NCBI GenBank assembly: GCA_036489755.1
Contig: DASXFD010000015.1
Span: forward strand, 148,708 to 212,707
Length of the DNA: 64,000 nt
Origin: JABFXX01 sp036489755
GTDB lineage: Bacteria; Myxococcota_A; Polyangia; Haliangiales; Haliangiaceae
Direction of reading: 5' to 3'
The translations under genes and the position numbers were made by a program. Each line of letters opens with the position of its first letter. Positions within the stretch are counted from its first letter, which is position 1. The notes under the pieces were generated by a model, which worked only from the letters and a program-made list of their open reading frames with translations, was not told where the DNA came from and ran no database searches. Shown here in pieces: positions 29,546 through 39,900 of this stretch.

Positions 29546-30354
29546 GTGTGCGCCTCCACGGCCTTGACCTGCGTCACCGTGCCGGTGTCGAGATCGTACG
29601 CGGTCAGCTGCTTGCCCCACACGCAGCCGGTGTCGAGCCCGACGTGATGCGCGCCGATCGACAACCCGAGCGCGGCCCAGTGGCCGAACACGATCGTGTG
29701 CGTCGCCCACGCCGCGTCGGCAGCGTCGAACCACGGGACCGTGCCCTTCGGCGCATCCGCGGGCGCGCCGTTGAAGTCGTCGACGACGCGACCATCCTTC
29801 TTCTCGAGCATGCGTGCGCGAACCAGATATGCGAGCACGGCGCGCGCGCGCTCGGTGCCGGTGAGCGCCGGATCCCAGCGCGGCGGCGCACCGCTGATCT
29901 CCGCGAGCACGCTCTTCCAGCGCGGGCCGCGTAGGGCCGCCTCGATCTCGCGCGCGAGCTCGGATGCGAGATCGATCGTCCATCTCGGATGCAGGCCGCC
30001 GTGCAGGAGCACGCGCTTGTCTTCGACGTGCACCAGCGGGCGATGGCGCAGCCAATCGACCAGCGCGTCGCGATCGGGCGCGGCGAGCACGTCGTCGAGC
30101 GTGTCGCGCTTCTTCTCCGGCGCGACGCCGGCCGCGCGTGCGAGCAAATGCAGGTCGTGGTTGCCGAGCACGGTCGTGATCGAGTCGCCTTGCGCGATCG
30201 CCCAGCGCAGGACCTCGAGCGAGGCGGGGCCGCGGTTGACGAGATCGCCGACGAGCCACAGCCGGTCGCGCGCCGGCGTGTAGCCGAGCTTGTCGAGCAG
30301 GCGATCGAGGCTCGCCTTGCAACCTTGAATGTCACCGATCGCGTAGCGCGCCAC
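29542..30354 (-). CDS. apaH: Bis(5'-nucleosyl)-tetraphosphatase, symmetrical (ApaH-like)
   Basis: A 270-residue metallophosphoesterase. The three metal blocks are in order: YAIGDIQGC, LVGDLVNRGP and TVLGNHD; later His residues are at LLHGGLHP and FGHWAALG. This is the ApaH type that hydrolyses Ap4A to two ADP and counters its build-up under stress. Length is normal for the family. It begins 1 base from the end of the M14 peptidase gene on the same strand and overlaps the next gene by 4 bases. Confidence 0.9.
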   Translation of the reverse strand: MARYAIGDIQGCKASLDRLLDKLGYTPARDRLWLVGDLVNRGPASLEVLRWAIAQGDSITTVLGNHDLHLLARAAGVAPEKKRDTLDDVLAAPDRDALVDWLRHRPLVHVEDKRVLLHGGLHPRWTIDLASELAREIEAALRGPRWKSVLAEISGAPPRWDPALTGTERARAVLAYLVRARMLEKKDGRVVDDFNGAPADAPKGTVPWFDAADAAWATHTIVFGHWAALGLSIGAHHVGLDTGCVWGKQLTAYDLDTGTVTQVKAVEAHT

Positions 30355-30355
30355 G

Positions 30356-32065
30356 TCAGACCTCGACGCGCGCCGTGATGAAGCCGGTGCGCACGCTGCC
30401 GACGCGCACGTCGATCACGCCCGCGCCGCGCACGAGGTACGACGCCCATCCGGCGTTCGTCGTGCCGCGCGTGCCGGGATACGCCGGCATGTTCGCGCCG
30501 GTGTGCAACCCGCGTCCCCAGCCGTCGAGGTGGCCGAGCACCTGATGCGCAGGGCCGAGGAGCTCGCAGCGGTGCGGCGTCGCCATCGCGTAGACCGGCT
30601 CGTTGAAGTCGAGCCGCTTCGCCGACGGCACGCCGTAGCTGCCTAGATACCCCGTGTTCGCGACGCGGACGTCGACGCGCGTGACGCCGTCGGCGAGCGC
30701 GCTCCGATCGACCTTCGCGATCTCGAGCTTGGGCGCGAGCGCGGCGACGCGGAAGAACACCTGCGCTTGGTTCAAGCACACGCGGCCGAGCTCGTGCAGC
30801 GGCGGGTTCCAGATGCCGACGCGCGGATCGATGCCGCCGATCTCGACGTCGCCGAGCTGCGGGTGGCGGAACGGCCGCCACTTCGGAAACGTGCGGCCCT
30901 CGTTCTCGTCGCGATCCCACCATGCAAGCTTGACGAGATCGGCGCGCGACACGCGCTCGTAGTACTGCACGAATTTCGGCGGTCGCTCCATGCCGAGCCG
31001 CTTGAACAAGTCCCACAGCTCGATCGCGTACGCGATCGCGCCGCGTTGGTTGTACGCGTACTCGGAGAGATCGCCGCGCAGCGGCTTGTCGGGCTCGTAG
31101 AGAAACTCGTCGTAGCCCGACACCGTCGGATAGCCGACGTGGTCGGTCATCCACGCCTCGACCTGGCGGAAGATCGCGAGGTCCTCTTGCTCCATCTTCG
31201 AGTCGGGCGTGTGACCGGGCGGCCGGATCAGCACGCCGCCGAACGTGTGGAAGTTGGTCCACGCGAAGATCTCGGGATGCGCGGTCGCGAACTCGACGAT
31301 CCCGCGCGACTCGGGCTCGCTCGCCGGAAACGCGCCGGCGCCGACCTGCTCGTGCGTCGGTGCCCACGACCACGGAAAGTTGCGGTTGAGATCGACGGGG
31401 TTGTCGCCGACGAAGAACGGGCTCGGCACGGTCTTGCCGTCGAAGTGCTCGATCGTGCCTTCGGGATAGAGCTTGTAGAACGGGCCTTCGTCCTCGAGCG
31501 TGCGCTCGACGAGCAGGCCGGGAAAGCCGGGCGCTTCGACGAGCTCGCCGCCGGGATCTTTGACGCGCATCGCGAGCGCGAGCCCATCGCCGTCGACGTC
31601 GCCGAGGATCCAGCGCGGCGTGCCGCGAGCGACGCGAGAATCGCGCGGGACCGATCGCACGATGCGCGCGCTGCGCAACACGTGCTCGGCGCCGTCGGGC
31701 GAGATCCGCGGCACGATGTAGAACAAGACGTCGCGCAACCGCGCCGCGATCGGCGCCGGGAGATCGTTCGCGTCGGGCTCGAGGTGCAGCCGCAGCGCGT
31801 CTTCGGCGAGCGACAGCGCGACGCTCGAGCCCGCGAGCTCGCCGGCATGCACGTTGCCGTCGGCCCACACCGCCGGCCGGATCCGATCGGGATCGGGCCC
31901 GATCGTGATCGCCCACACGTCGCGACCTTCGGGAGTCTTTGCCAGCGATTGCACGCGCGCCAGGTGTGGGAACGCGTCGGCCCACGCGCGCAACTGTGCC
32001 GTCAGCCGCTCGTAGTCGAGATACGCGGCACGAAACCCGAGTGACAGGTCCGACAGGGCAGGCAT
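30356..32065 (-). CDS. M14-family zinc carboxypeptidase
   Basis: A 569-residue protein. Zinc ligands are seen as HxxE in NVHAGE and the later His in NFHTFGG. Substrate-side residues include DLNRNFPWSW (Arg-Asn) and the catalytic Glu is probably that of AIAYAIELWD. No signal peptide is evident, so it seems cytoplasmic, unusual for M14 enzymes acting on external proteins. A long C-terminal part (about 450-569) is beta-rich (VDVRVANTGYLGSYGV) and may be a binding domain. Immediately upstream of apaH in the same direction. Confidence 0.85.
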   Translation of the reverse strand: MPALSDLSLGFRAAYLDYERLTAQLRAWADAFPHLARVQSLAKTPEGRDVWAITIGPDPDRIRPAVWADGNVHAGELAGSSVALSLAEDALRLHLEPDANDLPAPIAARLRDVLFYIVPRISPDGAEHVLRSARIVRSVPRDSRVARGTPRWILGDVDGDGLALAMRVKDPGGELVEAPGFPGLLVERTLEDEGPFYKLYPEGTIEHFDGKTVPSPFFVGDNPVDLNRNFPWSWAPTHEQVGAGAFPASEPESRGIVEFATAHPEIFAWTNFHTFGGVLIRPPGHTPDSKMEQEDLAIFRQVEAWMTDHVGYPTVSGYDEFLYEPDKPLRGDLSEYAYNQRGAIAYAIELWDLFKRLGMERPPKFVQYYERVSRADLVKLAWWDRDENEGRTFPKWRPFRHPQLGDVEIGGIDPRVGIWNPPLHELGRVCLNQAQVFFRVAALAPKLEIAKVDRSALADGVTRVDVRVANTGYLGSYGVPSAKRLDFNEPVYAMATPHRCELLGPAHQVLGHLDGWGRGLHTGANMPAYPGTRGTTNAGWASYLVRGAGVIDVRVGSVRTGFITARVEV

Positions 32066-32126
32066 GCGCGCAGCCTAACAGTCGAAACCGCGTGCACGCT
32101 CAGAGCGATGCGTGCATAGTGAAACC

Positions 32127-32333
32127 ATGGGCGTTCCTCAGGCAATCGTGGTTCGCAAAGGCGGTCAGCACTTCGCACCTCCGCCGGCGCCGCGCGATCA
32201 CGAGCCACCGAGCGTTGTCGCCCAACATCTGCGCGAAGCGCTCGCGGTCGCGCTCGGCTTGTGGCCGCTGACCGGCGTCGTGTTGCTCGCGGTCGGCCTG
32301 CTGTTTATGGCCGGCATGAACGGCTCGCCGTAA
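32127..32333 (+). CDS. Small single-helix membrane protein
   Basis: A 68-residue protein, MGVPQAIVVRKGGQHFAPPP followed by a polar linker and one C-terminal membrane helix (ALGLWPLTGVVLLAVGLLFMAG). ATG 32127 was preferred over GTG 32112. It has no recognised family and no strong ribosome-binding site, but codon use and the clean membrane helix argue that it is real. Divergent from the M14 peptidase and upstream of the efflux operon. Confidence 0.52.
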   Translation: MGVPQAIVVRKGGQHFAPPPAPRDHEPPSVVAQHLREALAVALGLWPLTGVVLLAVGLLFMAGMNGSP

Positions 32334-32334
32334 A

Positions 32335-32350
32335 AGCTACGTAAGTAGCT
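32335..32350. repeat. Inverted repeat just after a stop codon
   Basis: AGCTAC-GTAA-GTAGCT, perfect 6-base arms with a 4-base loop, starts 2 bases after the stop of the small membrane protein. It has no T-run, so it is a weak terminator at best. An operator for the efflux operon that starts about 100 bases later is the alternative. Confidence 0.4.
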
Positions 32351-32368
32351 GATATCCGCGTCGCAATT

Positions 32369-32384
32369 GGCCCCGCTTGGGGCC
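32369..32384. repeat. GC-rich hairpin upstream of the efflux operon
   Basis: GGCCCC-GCTT-GGGGCC, perfect 6-base arms with a 4-base loop, 67 bases before the ATG of the adaptor gene. No T-run follows. It could stop transcription from upstream, form a leader hairpin or serve as an operator; the sequence does not decide. Confidence 0.4.
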
Positions 32385-32451
32385 GGCTACACACTTGGTA
32401 ACGGCGCGGCAAGACTATCGCAGCGGACGATGGTCAAGCTCCTAGTGCCCC

Positions 32452-33714
32452 ATGGAGAAGATGGAGAAGACACGAACCACGTCGTGGTTCATCCGCATCG
32501 CAGTCGCGGTCGTCGTGCTGGGTGGTCTGGTCTGGTATCTGCGACGCGGACACGCGGCGGCGCCGGCGGATCACGCGAGCGGCGGCTCGGCGCACGAGAA
32601 GAGTGGCACGGCCGCACGGAGCGGCGGCGGCCGCGTCGTGCCGGTGCAAGTCGCGACGGCGGAGCGCAAAGACTTTGCGGTCTGGCTGCCGGGCATCGGC
32701 ACCGTGGCCGCGTTCCAGCAGGTCATCGTCCATACGCTCGTCGACGGCCGGCTCGATTCGGTGAAGTTCGTCGAGGGCCAGGCGGTCAAGAAAGGCGATC
32801 TCCTCGAGCAGATCGATCCGCGCCCGTTCGAGGTCCAGCTCCACAACGCGCAGGGCGCACTGGAGCGCGATCAGGCGCAGCTCAAGGCGGCGCAGGCCGA
32901 TCTCGAGCGCCAGAAGTCGCTGCACGAGCAAAACCTCGTCGCGCAGGCGACCGTCGACGCATCGGCGGGCACCGAAGGAAACTACGAAGGCGCGGTCAAG
33001 ATCGACCAAGCCGCGATCGAGAGCGCGAAGCTCAACCTCGACTACGCCGCGATCCGGTCGCCGCTCGATGGCATCACCGGCGTTCGTCTCGTCGATGCCG
33101 GCAACATCGTGCACACCACGGATGCCGGCGGGCTCGTCGTGATCACGCAGATCGATCCGTCGGCGGTGTACTTCACGCTGCCGCAGGACAACCTGACCGA
33201 CATCACGTCGGCGCTCGCGGCCGGCACCGTCCCGGTCGAGGTGTGGAACCGCGACGAGACGCAGAAGCTCGCGACCGGCACGCTCGCCGTGCTCGACAAC
33301 CAGATCAACGCGTCGACCGCGACGATGCGCATGAAGGCGATCGTGCCCAACCCGAACCGCGTGCTGTGGCCGAACGCGTTCGTCAAGACGCGCACGCTGG
33401 TCCGCACGATGAAGGACGCGATCGTGGTGCCCGCCGCCGCCGTGCAACAGGGCCCGAGCGGCGCGTACGTCTACGTCGTCGGCGACGACGACACCGCGAA
33501 GATGACGCCGGTCATCGTCGCGCTCACGCAGGGCGACACGAGCGTGATCGCGAAGGGCCTCTCGGGCGGCGAGCGCGTCGTGACGGAAGGCGCGAGCCAG
33601 CTCCGCAACGGCGGCAAGGTCTCGCTCGGCGACAAGTCGATGGCGGGAAGTGGCGCAGCGCCGGCGGACTCCGGTTCCGGCGCGGGCAGCGGCCATCACC
33701 ACAAGGCGCTATGA
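32452..33714 (+). CDS. RND efflux periplasmic adaptor (MdtA-like)
   Basis: A 420-residue membrane-fusion protein. One N-terminal helix (FIRIAVAVVVLGGLVWYL) anchors it. The lipoyl half-motifs (VVPVQVATAERKDFAVWLPGIGTVAA and FVEGQAVKKGDLLEQIDP), a helical hairpin (about 135-190) and the beta-barrel part (YAAIRSPLDGITGVRLVDAGN) follow in order. This layout and the two pump genes behind it match MdtA of the MdtABC system. The C-terminus is Gly/Ser/His-rich (GHHHKAL), which is unusual. ATG 32452. Its TGA overlaps the ATG of the first pump. Confidence 0.9.
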   Translation: MEKMEKTRTTSWFIRIAVAVVVLGGLVWYLRRGHAAAPADHASGGSAHEKSGTAARSGGGRVVPVQVATAERKDFAVWLPGIGTVAAFQQVIVHTLVDGRLDSVKFVEGQAVKKGDLLEQIDPRPFEVQLHNAQGALERDQAQLKAAQADLERQKSLHEQNLVAQATVDASAGTEGNYEGAVKIDQAAIESAKLNLDYAAIRSPLDGITGVRLVDAGNIVHTTDAGGLVVITQIDPSAVYFTLPQDNLTDITSALAAGTVPVEVWNRDETQKLATGTLAVLDNQINASTATMRMKAIVPNPNRVLWPNAFVKTRTLVRTMKDAIVVPAAAVQQGPSGAYVYVVGDDDTAKMTPVIVALTQGDTSVIAKGLSGGERVVTEGASQLRNGGKVSLGDKSMAGSGAAPADSGSGAGSGHHHKAL

Positions 33715-36700
33715 CCGAGCAATCCACGAGCTCGATCTCGGAGCCCTTCATCCGGCGTCCGGTCGCGACGACCTTGCTCATGGTCGGCTTGCTCCTCGCG
33801 GGCATCACCGGCTATCTCGGGTTGCCGGTCGCCGCGCTGCCGCAGGTCGAGTACCCGACGATCATCGTGACCACGCAGCTGCCGGGCGCGAGCGCCGACA
33901 CGATCGCGTCGTCGGTGACCACGCCGCTCGAGCGCCAGTTCGGCCAGGTGCCGTCGCTGGCCGCGATGACGTCGATCTCCAGCTTCGGCAGCTCGCAGAT
34001 CACGTTGCAGTTCACGCTCGACCGCGACATCGATGCCGCCGAGCAGGACGTGCAGGCGGCGATCAACGCGTCGTCGAACCTGCTGCCCCGCACGCTGCCC
34101 GCGCCGCCGACGTACAACAAGGCGAACCCGGCGGATCAGCCGATCCTGACGCTCAGCGTCTCGAGCGACACGCTGTCGCTCGCGCAGGTCGACGACTACG
34201 CGGACTCGGTGCTCGCGCAGAAGATCGCGCAGGTCGACCACGTCGGCCTCGTGACGATCGGCGGCGGCCAGAAGCCGGCGGTGCGCGTCCAAGTCGATCC
34301 GCAGGCGCTCGCCGGCACGAACCTGACGATCGAGGACGTGCGCAACGCGATCGGCAACGCGAACGTCAACCAGCCGAAGGGCAACCTCGACGGGCCGCGC
34401 CTCGATTGGGCGCTGCAGACCGACGACCAGCTCACCGACGCGGCCGCCTACCAGCCGCTGATCATCAGCGCGTCGAACGGCACGAACGCGACGACGGCGA
34501 ACAACGCCGTGACCGCAGGCGCGACCGGCACCGGCATTCCGGTCGCCGGGACGACCGCGAGCCCGAGCGCGCAGTTCACCGCGCCGATCAACAACACGCC
34601 GGGCGTCGTCCGGCTGTCGGCGGTCGCGGACGTGATCGACGGCGTCGAGAACGAGCAGCTCGCGGGCTGGGACGGCGCGAAGAAGGCGATCATCATCAAC
34701 GTCCAGCGCCAGCCGGGCGCGAACATCATCGAGGTCGTCGACAAGATCCGCGCGCTGCTGCCGCAGCTCGAGGCCGCGATGCCCGAGGGCATCAAGGTCA
34801 ACATCCTCGCCGACCGCACCGAGACCGTGCGCGCGAGCGTCCACGACGTCCAGTTCACGCTGATCCTCACGATCCTGCTCGTCGTCGGCGTGATCTACTT
34901 CTTCCTGGGGAGTGCGCGCGCCACGATCATCCCCGGCGTCGCGGTACCGCTCGCCTTGATCGGCACGTTCGGCGTGATGAAGCTCATCGGCTTCAGTCTC
35001 GACAACCTGTCGCTGATGGCGCTCACGATCTCGACGGGTTTCGTCGTCGACGACGCGATCGTGATGATCGAGAACATCTCGCGCCACATCGAAGAAGGCG
35101 TGATGCCGTTCAAGGCCGCGCTCAAAGGCGCGAAGGAGATCGGGTTCACGATCGTCTCGCTCACGGTGTCGCTGGTCGCGGTGCTGATCCCGCTGTTGTT
35201 CATGAGCGGCCTCGTCGGCCGGCTGTTCCGCGAGTTCGCGATCACGCTCGCGATCGCGATCGGCATCTCGGCGCTGTTGTCGCTGACGCTCACCGCGATG
35301 ATGTCGGCGTGGATCCTGAAGCCGCACCGCGAGACGCGGCCGGTCATGATCGTGCGCGCGTTCGAGCGCGGCTTCGGCGCGCTCACCCGCTTCTACGACC
35401 GCACGTTGACGATCGTGCTCGAGCACCGCGTGCTGACCCTGATCGTCACGCTCGGCGCGGTCGCGCTCACCGTGATCCTCGCGATCAACGTGCCGAAGGG
35501 CTTCTTCCCGACGGAAGACACCGGCGTCATCAACGGTGTGACCGAAGCGGGCGCCGACGTCTCGTTCGACCGGATGAGCGAGCTGCAAGAAGAGGTCACG
35601 GCCGTGATCCAGGCCGATCCCGACGTGGCGACGGTGTCGGCGTCGATCGGCGCCGACGGCACGAACCCGACGGCGAACTCCGGCCGCATGATGATCACGC
35701 TGAAGCCGCGCGACGATCGCGACGCGAACGCGACCGAGATCATCGAGCGCCTCAAGCCGAAGCTCGACGCGATCTCCGGCATCCAGACCTATCTGGCCGC
35801 GGTGCAGGACCTCACCGTCGACTCGCGCGTGTCGAAGACGCCGTACCAGTACACGGTCGAGGATCCGGATCCCGAAGAGCTCAAGACGTGGGCGCCGAAG
35901 CTGCTCGATGCCCTGCGCGGCGTGCCCGAGCTCAAGGACGTCGCGAGCGATCTGCAGTCCGAGGCGCTCGAGCTCCACGTCACCGTCGATCGTGACGCGG
36001 CGTCGGCACACGGCGTGAGCGCGCAGGTGCTCGACGACACGCTGTACGACGCGTTCGGCCAGCGCATCGTGTCGACGGTGTTCACGCAGCTCAACCAGTA
36101 CCGCGTGATCCTCGAGGTCGAGCCGAGGTATCGCCAGTCGATCGAGGCGCTCGAGAAGCTGTACATCCACACGACCACCGGCGAGACCATCCCGCTCAAC
36201 CAGATCGCGCGGTTCGACGTACGGCCGGCATTCGCGGCGGTCGATCACGAAGGCCAGTTCCCATCGCTCACGCTGTCGTTCGACGCCGCGAAGGGCGTGT
36301 CGCTCGGCGAGGCAGTCGCCGCGATCGACACCGCGGTTGGCAAGCTCGATCCGCCGCCGGCGATGCGCGGCCAGTTCGTCGGCGCCGCGCAGGTGTTCCG
36401 CGACTCCCTCGCGAGCGAGCCGATCCTCATCCTCGCCGCGCTGATCACCGTCTACATCGTGCTCGGCGTGCTCTACGAGAGCTACATCCACCCGATCACG
36501 ATCTTGTCGACGCTGCCGTCGGCGGGCGTCGGCGCGATCCTCGCGCTTCAGCTGACCGGCGAGCCGTTCGACGTGATCTCGCTGATCGGCATCGTGCTGC
36601 TCATAGGCATCGTCAAGAAGAACGCGATCATGATGATCGACTTCGCGCTGGTCGCCGAGCGCGAGGACAAGATGTCGCCGCTCGAGGCGATCCACAAAGC

Positions 36701-36977
36701 GTGCTTGTTGCGCTTCCGGCCGATCATGATGACGACGATGGCCGCGTTGCTCGGTGGCCTGCCGCTCGCGATCGGCAGCGGCACCGGCAGCGAGCTGCGC
36801 CGGCCACTCGGCATCACGATCGTCGGCGGCCTGCTCGTCTCGCAGGTGCTGACGCTCTACACGACGCCCGTGATCTACCTCGCGATGGATCGCATCGCGC
36901 GGATCTTGCGTGGCAACAAGAAGCCGCGCGATCCCGAGCACGATGACGAGGGAGAACCACACGGAGACCCGACGTGA
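33711..36977 (+). CDS. RND efflux pump inner-membrane subunit (MdtB-like)
   Basis: About 1088 residues with the normal RND plan: helix 1 (TTLLMVGLLLAGITGYLGL), porter domain, a block of membrane helices with the proton-relay Asp pair (FVVDDAIVMIEN), a second porter domain and the final helices (LYESYIHPITILSTLPSAG; VKKNAIMMIDFAL). It is followed by a second, different pump, as in MdtB/MdtC heteromers. Residues about 256-297 form a Thr/Ala/Gly-rich insert (GTNATTANNAVTAGATG...) in the first porter domain that relatives lack in my memory. ATG 33711 overlaps the adaptor stop. An outer-membrane channel gene is not in the window. Confidence 0.92.
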   Translation: MTEQSTSSISEPFIRRPVATTLLMVGLLLAGITGYLGLPVAALPQVEYPTIIVTTQLPGASADTIASSVTTPLERQFGQVPSLAAMTSISSFGSSQITLQFTLDRDIDAAEQDVQAAINASSNLLPRTLPAPPTYNKANPADQPILTLSVSSDTLSLAQVDDYADSVLAQKIAQVDHVGLVTIGGGQKPAVRVQVDPQALAGTNLTIEDVRNAIGNANVNQPKGNLDGPRLDWALQTDDQLTDAAAYQPLIISASNGTNATTANNAVTAGATGTGIPVAGTTASPSAQFTAPINNTPGVVRLSAVADVIDGVENEQLAGWDGAKKAIIINVQRQPGANIIEVVDKIRALLPQLEAAMPEGIKVNILADRTETVRASVHDVQFTLILTILLVVGVIYFFLGSARATIIPGVAVPLALIGTFGVMKLIGFSLDNLSLMALTISTGFVVDDAIVMIENISRHIEEGVMPFKAALKGAKEIGFTIVSLTVSLVAVLIPLLFMSGLVGRLFREFAITLAIAIGISALLSLTLTAMMSAWILKPHRETRPVMIVRAFERGFGALTRFYDRTLTIVLEHRVLTLIVTLGAVALTVILAINVPKGFFPTEDTGVINGVTEAGADVSFDRMSELQEEVTAVIQADPDVATVSASIGADGTNPTANSGRMMITLKPRDDRDANATEIIERLKPKLDAISGIQTYLAAVQDLTVDSRVSKTPYQYTVEDPDPEELKTWAPKLLDALRGVPELKDVASDLQSEALELHVTVDRDAASAHGVSAQVLDDTLYDAFGQRIVSTVFTQLNQYRVILEVEPRYRQSIEALEKLYIHTTTGETIPLNQIARFDVRPAFAAVDHEGQFPSLTLSFDAAKGVSLGEAVAAIDTAVGKLDPPPAMRGQFVGAAQVFRDSLASEPILILAALITVYIVLGVLYESYIHPITILSTLPSAGVGAILALQLTGEPFDVISLIGIVLLIGIVKKNAIMMIDFALVAEREDKMSPLEAIHKACLLRFRPIMMTTMAALLGGLPLAIGSGTGSELRRPLGITIVGGLLVSQVLTLYTTPVIYLAMDRIARILRGNKKPRDPEHDDEGEPHGDPT

Positions 36978-39900
36978 ACCTCAGCGGGCCCTTCATCCGG
37001 CGGCCGATCGCGACCTCGTTGCTCGCGCTCGCGCTGCTGCTCGGCGGCGGCGCGGCGTTCACGCAGCTGTCGGTCGGCCCGCTGCCGAAGGTCGACCTCG
37101 CGACGATCAGCGTGAGCGCGTCGCTGCCGGGCGGCAGCCCGACGACGATGGCGACGTCGGTCGCGATGCCGCTCGAGCGCCGCATGGCGCGTATCGCCGG
37201 CATCTCCGAGCTGACGTCGACGAGCGCGCTCGGCACGACGAGCATCACCGCCCAGTTCAGCCTCGACCGCGACATCGAAGGTGCAGCGCGCGACGTCCAG
37301 GCCGCGATCAATGCGGCGGGCGGCGATCTGCCCCCGAACCTGCCGACGCGGCCGACGTTCCGCAAGGTCAACCCCTCCGACTCGCCGATCCTGATCCTCG
37401 CGCTGCGCAGCAAGACGTTGCCGCTGCCGCGCGTGTTCGAGGCGGCGAACACGGTGCTCGCGCAAAAAATCTCGCAGGTCCCCGGCGTCGGTCAGGTCGG
37501 CGTCGGCGGCGGCGTGCAGCCGGCCGTGCGTATCCGCTACAACCCGATGCAGATCGCGTCGATGGGCCTGTCCGTCGAGGATCTGCGCAACGCGATCGCC
37601 GCGGCGACGTCGGATCAGCCGAAGGGCGGCATCGGCGCGTCGCAATACGCGGCGATCGGCGTCGACGACCAGCTGATGAACGCGCAGCAGTGGGCGAACA
37701 TCATCGTGCGGTCATCGACGACCGACCAGGCGGTCGGCGGTGCGGTACGGCTCGGTGACATCGGCCAGGTGTTCGACGACGTCGAGAACGAGCGCGTCGC
37801 CGGTTGGTTCGACGGCGAGCGCGCGGTGATGGTGATCATCCGCCGCACGCCCGGCGCGAACATCCTCGACGTGATCGATCGCGTGAAGGCGTTGTTGCCT
37901 CAGCTCGCGGCGTCGATCCCGGCAGGCATCGACATCGACGTCGCGATCGATCGCGCGACGACGATTCGCGCATCGGTCCACGACGTCGAGCGCACGCTGC
38001 TGATCTCGGTCATCCTCGTCATCCTCGTCGTGCTGCTGTTCCTGCAGTCGTGGCGAGCGACGTCGGTGCCGGGGCTCGTCGTGCCGCTCGCGCTGGTCGC
38101 GACGTTCGGCGTGATGTTCTTGCTCGACTACAGCCTCGACAACTTGTCGTTGATGGCGCTCACGATCGCGACCGGGTTCGTCGTCGACGATGCGATCGTC
38201 GTGACCGAAAACGTCGCGCGTCACATCGAGAACGGATCGCGGCCGTTCAAAGCTGCGCTCGAAGGCGCGCGCGAGATCGGCTTCACCATCGTCAGCATCA
38301 CGACGTCGCTGATCGCGGTGTTCATCCCGCTGTTGTTCATGGGCGGCGTCGTCGGCCGTCTGTTCCGCGAGTTTGCGATGGTGCTGACGATCGCGATCGT
38401 GTGGTCGGCGCTGTTGTCGCTGACGCTCACGCCGATGATGTGCTCGCGGCTGCTCAAACCCCGTCACGAGAGAGGGCCGGGCCCGGTCGCCCGCACGATC
38501 GAGCGCACGCTCGAACGGATCGTCCAGCGCTACGGCAAGATGCTGTGGTGGGTGATTCGCAACCGCGTGATCGTCGGCATCATCACGATCGCGACGGTCG
38601 TCCTCACGGTCGAGCTGTATCGGCTCGTGCCGTTCGGCCTGTTGCCGCAGCAAGACACGGGCATGCTGGTGGCGAGCTCGCGCGGTCCGCAGGACATCTC
38701 GTTCGCCGCGATGAAGCAGCGCCAGGAAGAGCTCATCAAGGTGCTCGAGGAAGATCCCGACGTCGAGCATGCGATCGGCAGCGTCGGCGGATGGGGCTCG
38801 TCGACGATCAACACCGGCTCGATGTTCATCTCACTGCGGCCGAAGCCGGCGCGCAAGTCGAGCGCCGACCAGGTGATCGCGCGGCTGCGGCCGAAAGTCG
38901 CGAAGGTCGACGGTATCGCCATGCGCTTCCAGTCGGTGCAGGACCTGCGCGTCGGCGGCCGGTCGTCGGATGCGCAGTATCAGTACGCGCTGCAGGACGC
39001 CGATCTCAACGAGCTGAACCAATGGGCGCCGCGCGTGGTGGCCGCGCTCATGCGCGTGCCTCAGCTCAAGGACGTCAACTCCGATCAGCAGACGCAGGGC
39101 CTCGAGCTCGACCTCAAGATCGATCGCGACACGGCCTCGCGGCTCGGCGTCGCGATGGCCGACATCGACAACACGCTCTACGACGCGTTCGGCCAGCGCC
39201 AGGTCGCGGTGTTCTACACCGAGGTCAATCAGTACCGCGTCGTGCTCGAAGCGGATCCGTCGATCGGCACGGGCCCCGACGCGCTCGATCGCATCTACGT
39301 GCCCGGTGCCGGCGGCGCGCAGATCCCGCTATCGCAGCTCGTGAAGATCTCGCGCAACCCGGTCGCACTATCGATCGGCCACCAGGGCCAGTTCCCGGCG
39401 ACGACGCTGTCGTTCAACCTCGCGCCCGGCGTCGCGCTCGGCGATGCCGTCAAGGCCGTCGAGGACGCGACCGCGAAGATCGGCATGCCGGCAAGCGTCC
39501 ACGGCACGTTCGCCGGCACCGCGCAGGCGTTCCAGGATTCGCTGAAGAGCGAGCGCATCCTCGTGCCGATCGCGATCTTCTTCGTCTACATCGTGCTCGG
39601 CATCCTCTACGAGAGCTACATCCATCCGATCACGATCTTGTCGACGTTGCCATCGGCGGGTCTCGGCGCGCTGCTCGGCTTGCTCGTGACGGGGACCGAC
39701 CTGTCGCTGATGGCGATCATCGGCATCATCTTGCTCGTCGGCATCGTCAAGAAGAACGCGATCCTCATCATCGACTTCGCGCTCGAGCGCGAACGCGAGG
39801 GCATGGATCCCGAGAAGGCGATCCATCAAGCGTGCATGCTGCGGTTCCGGCCGATCTTGATGACGACGCTCGCCGCGCTGTTCGGCGCATTGCCGCTGGC

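Noticed and set aside
32369..32384. Rho-independent terminator
   Set aside because: The hairpin is strong but there is no T-run on either side, so it is listed only as a repeat.
32367..33710. Upstream extension of the first RND frame through the adaptor gene
   Set aside because: The adaptor in another frame is clearly real and the pump's ATG at 33711 overlaps the adaptor stop.
33696..36962. 1088-codon frame antisense to the first RND pump
   Set aside because: It is almost all Arg, Asp, Val, His and Leu in a low-complexity order, a shadow of the pump gene, which has a complete family signature.
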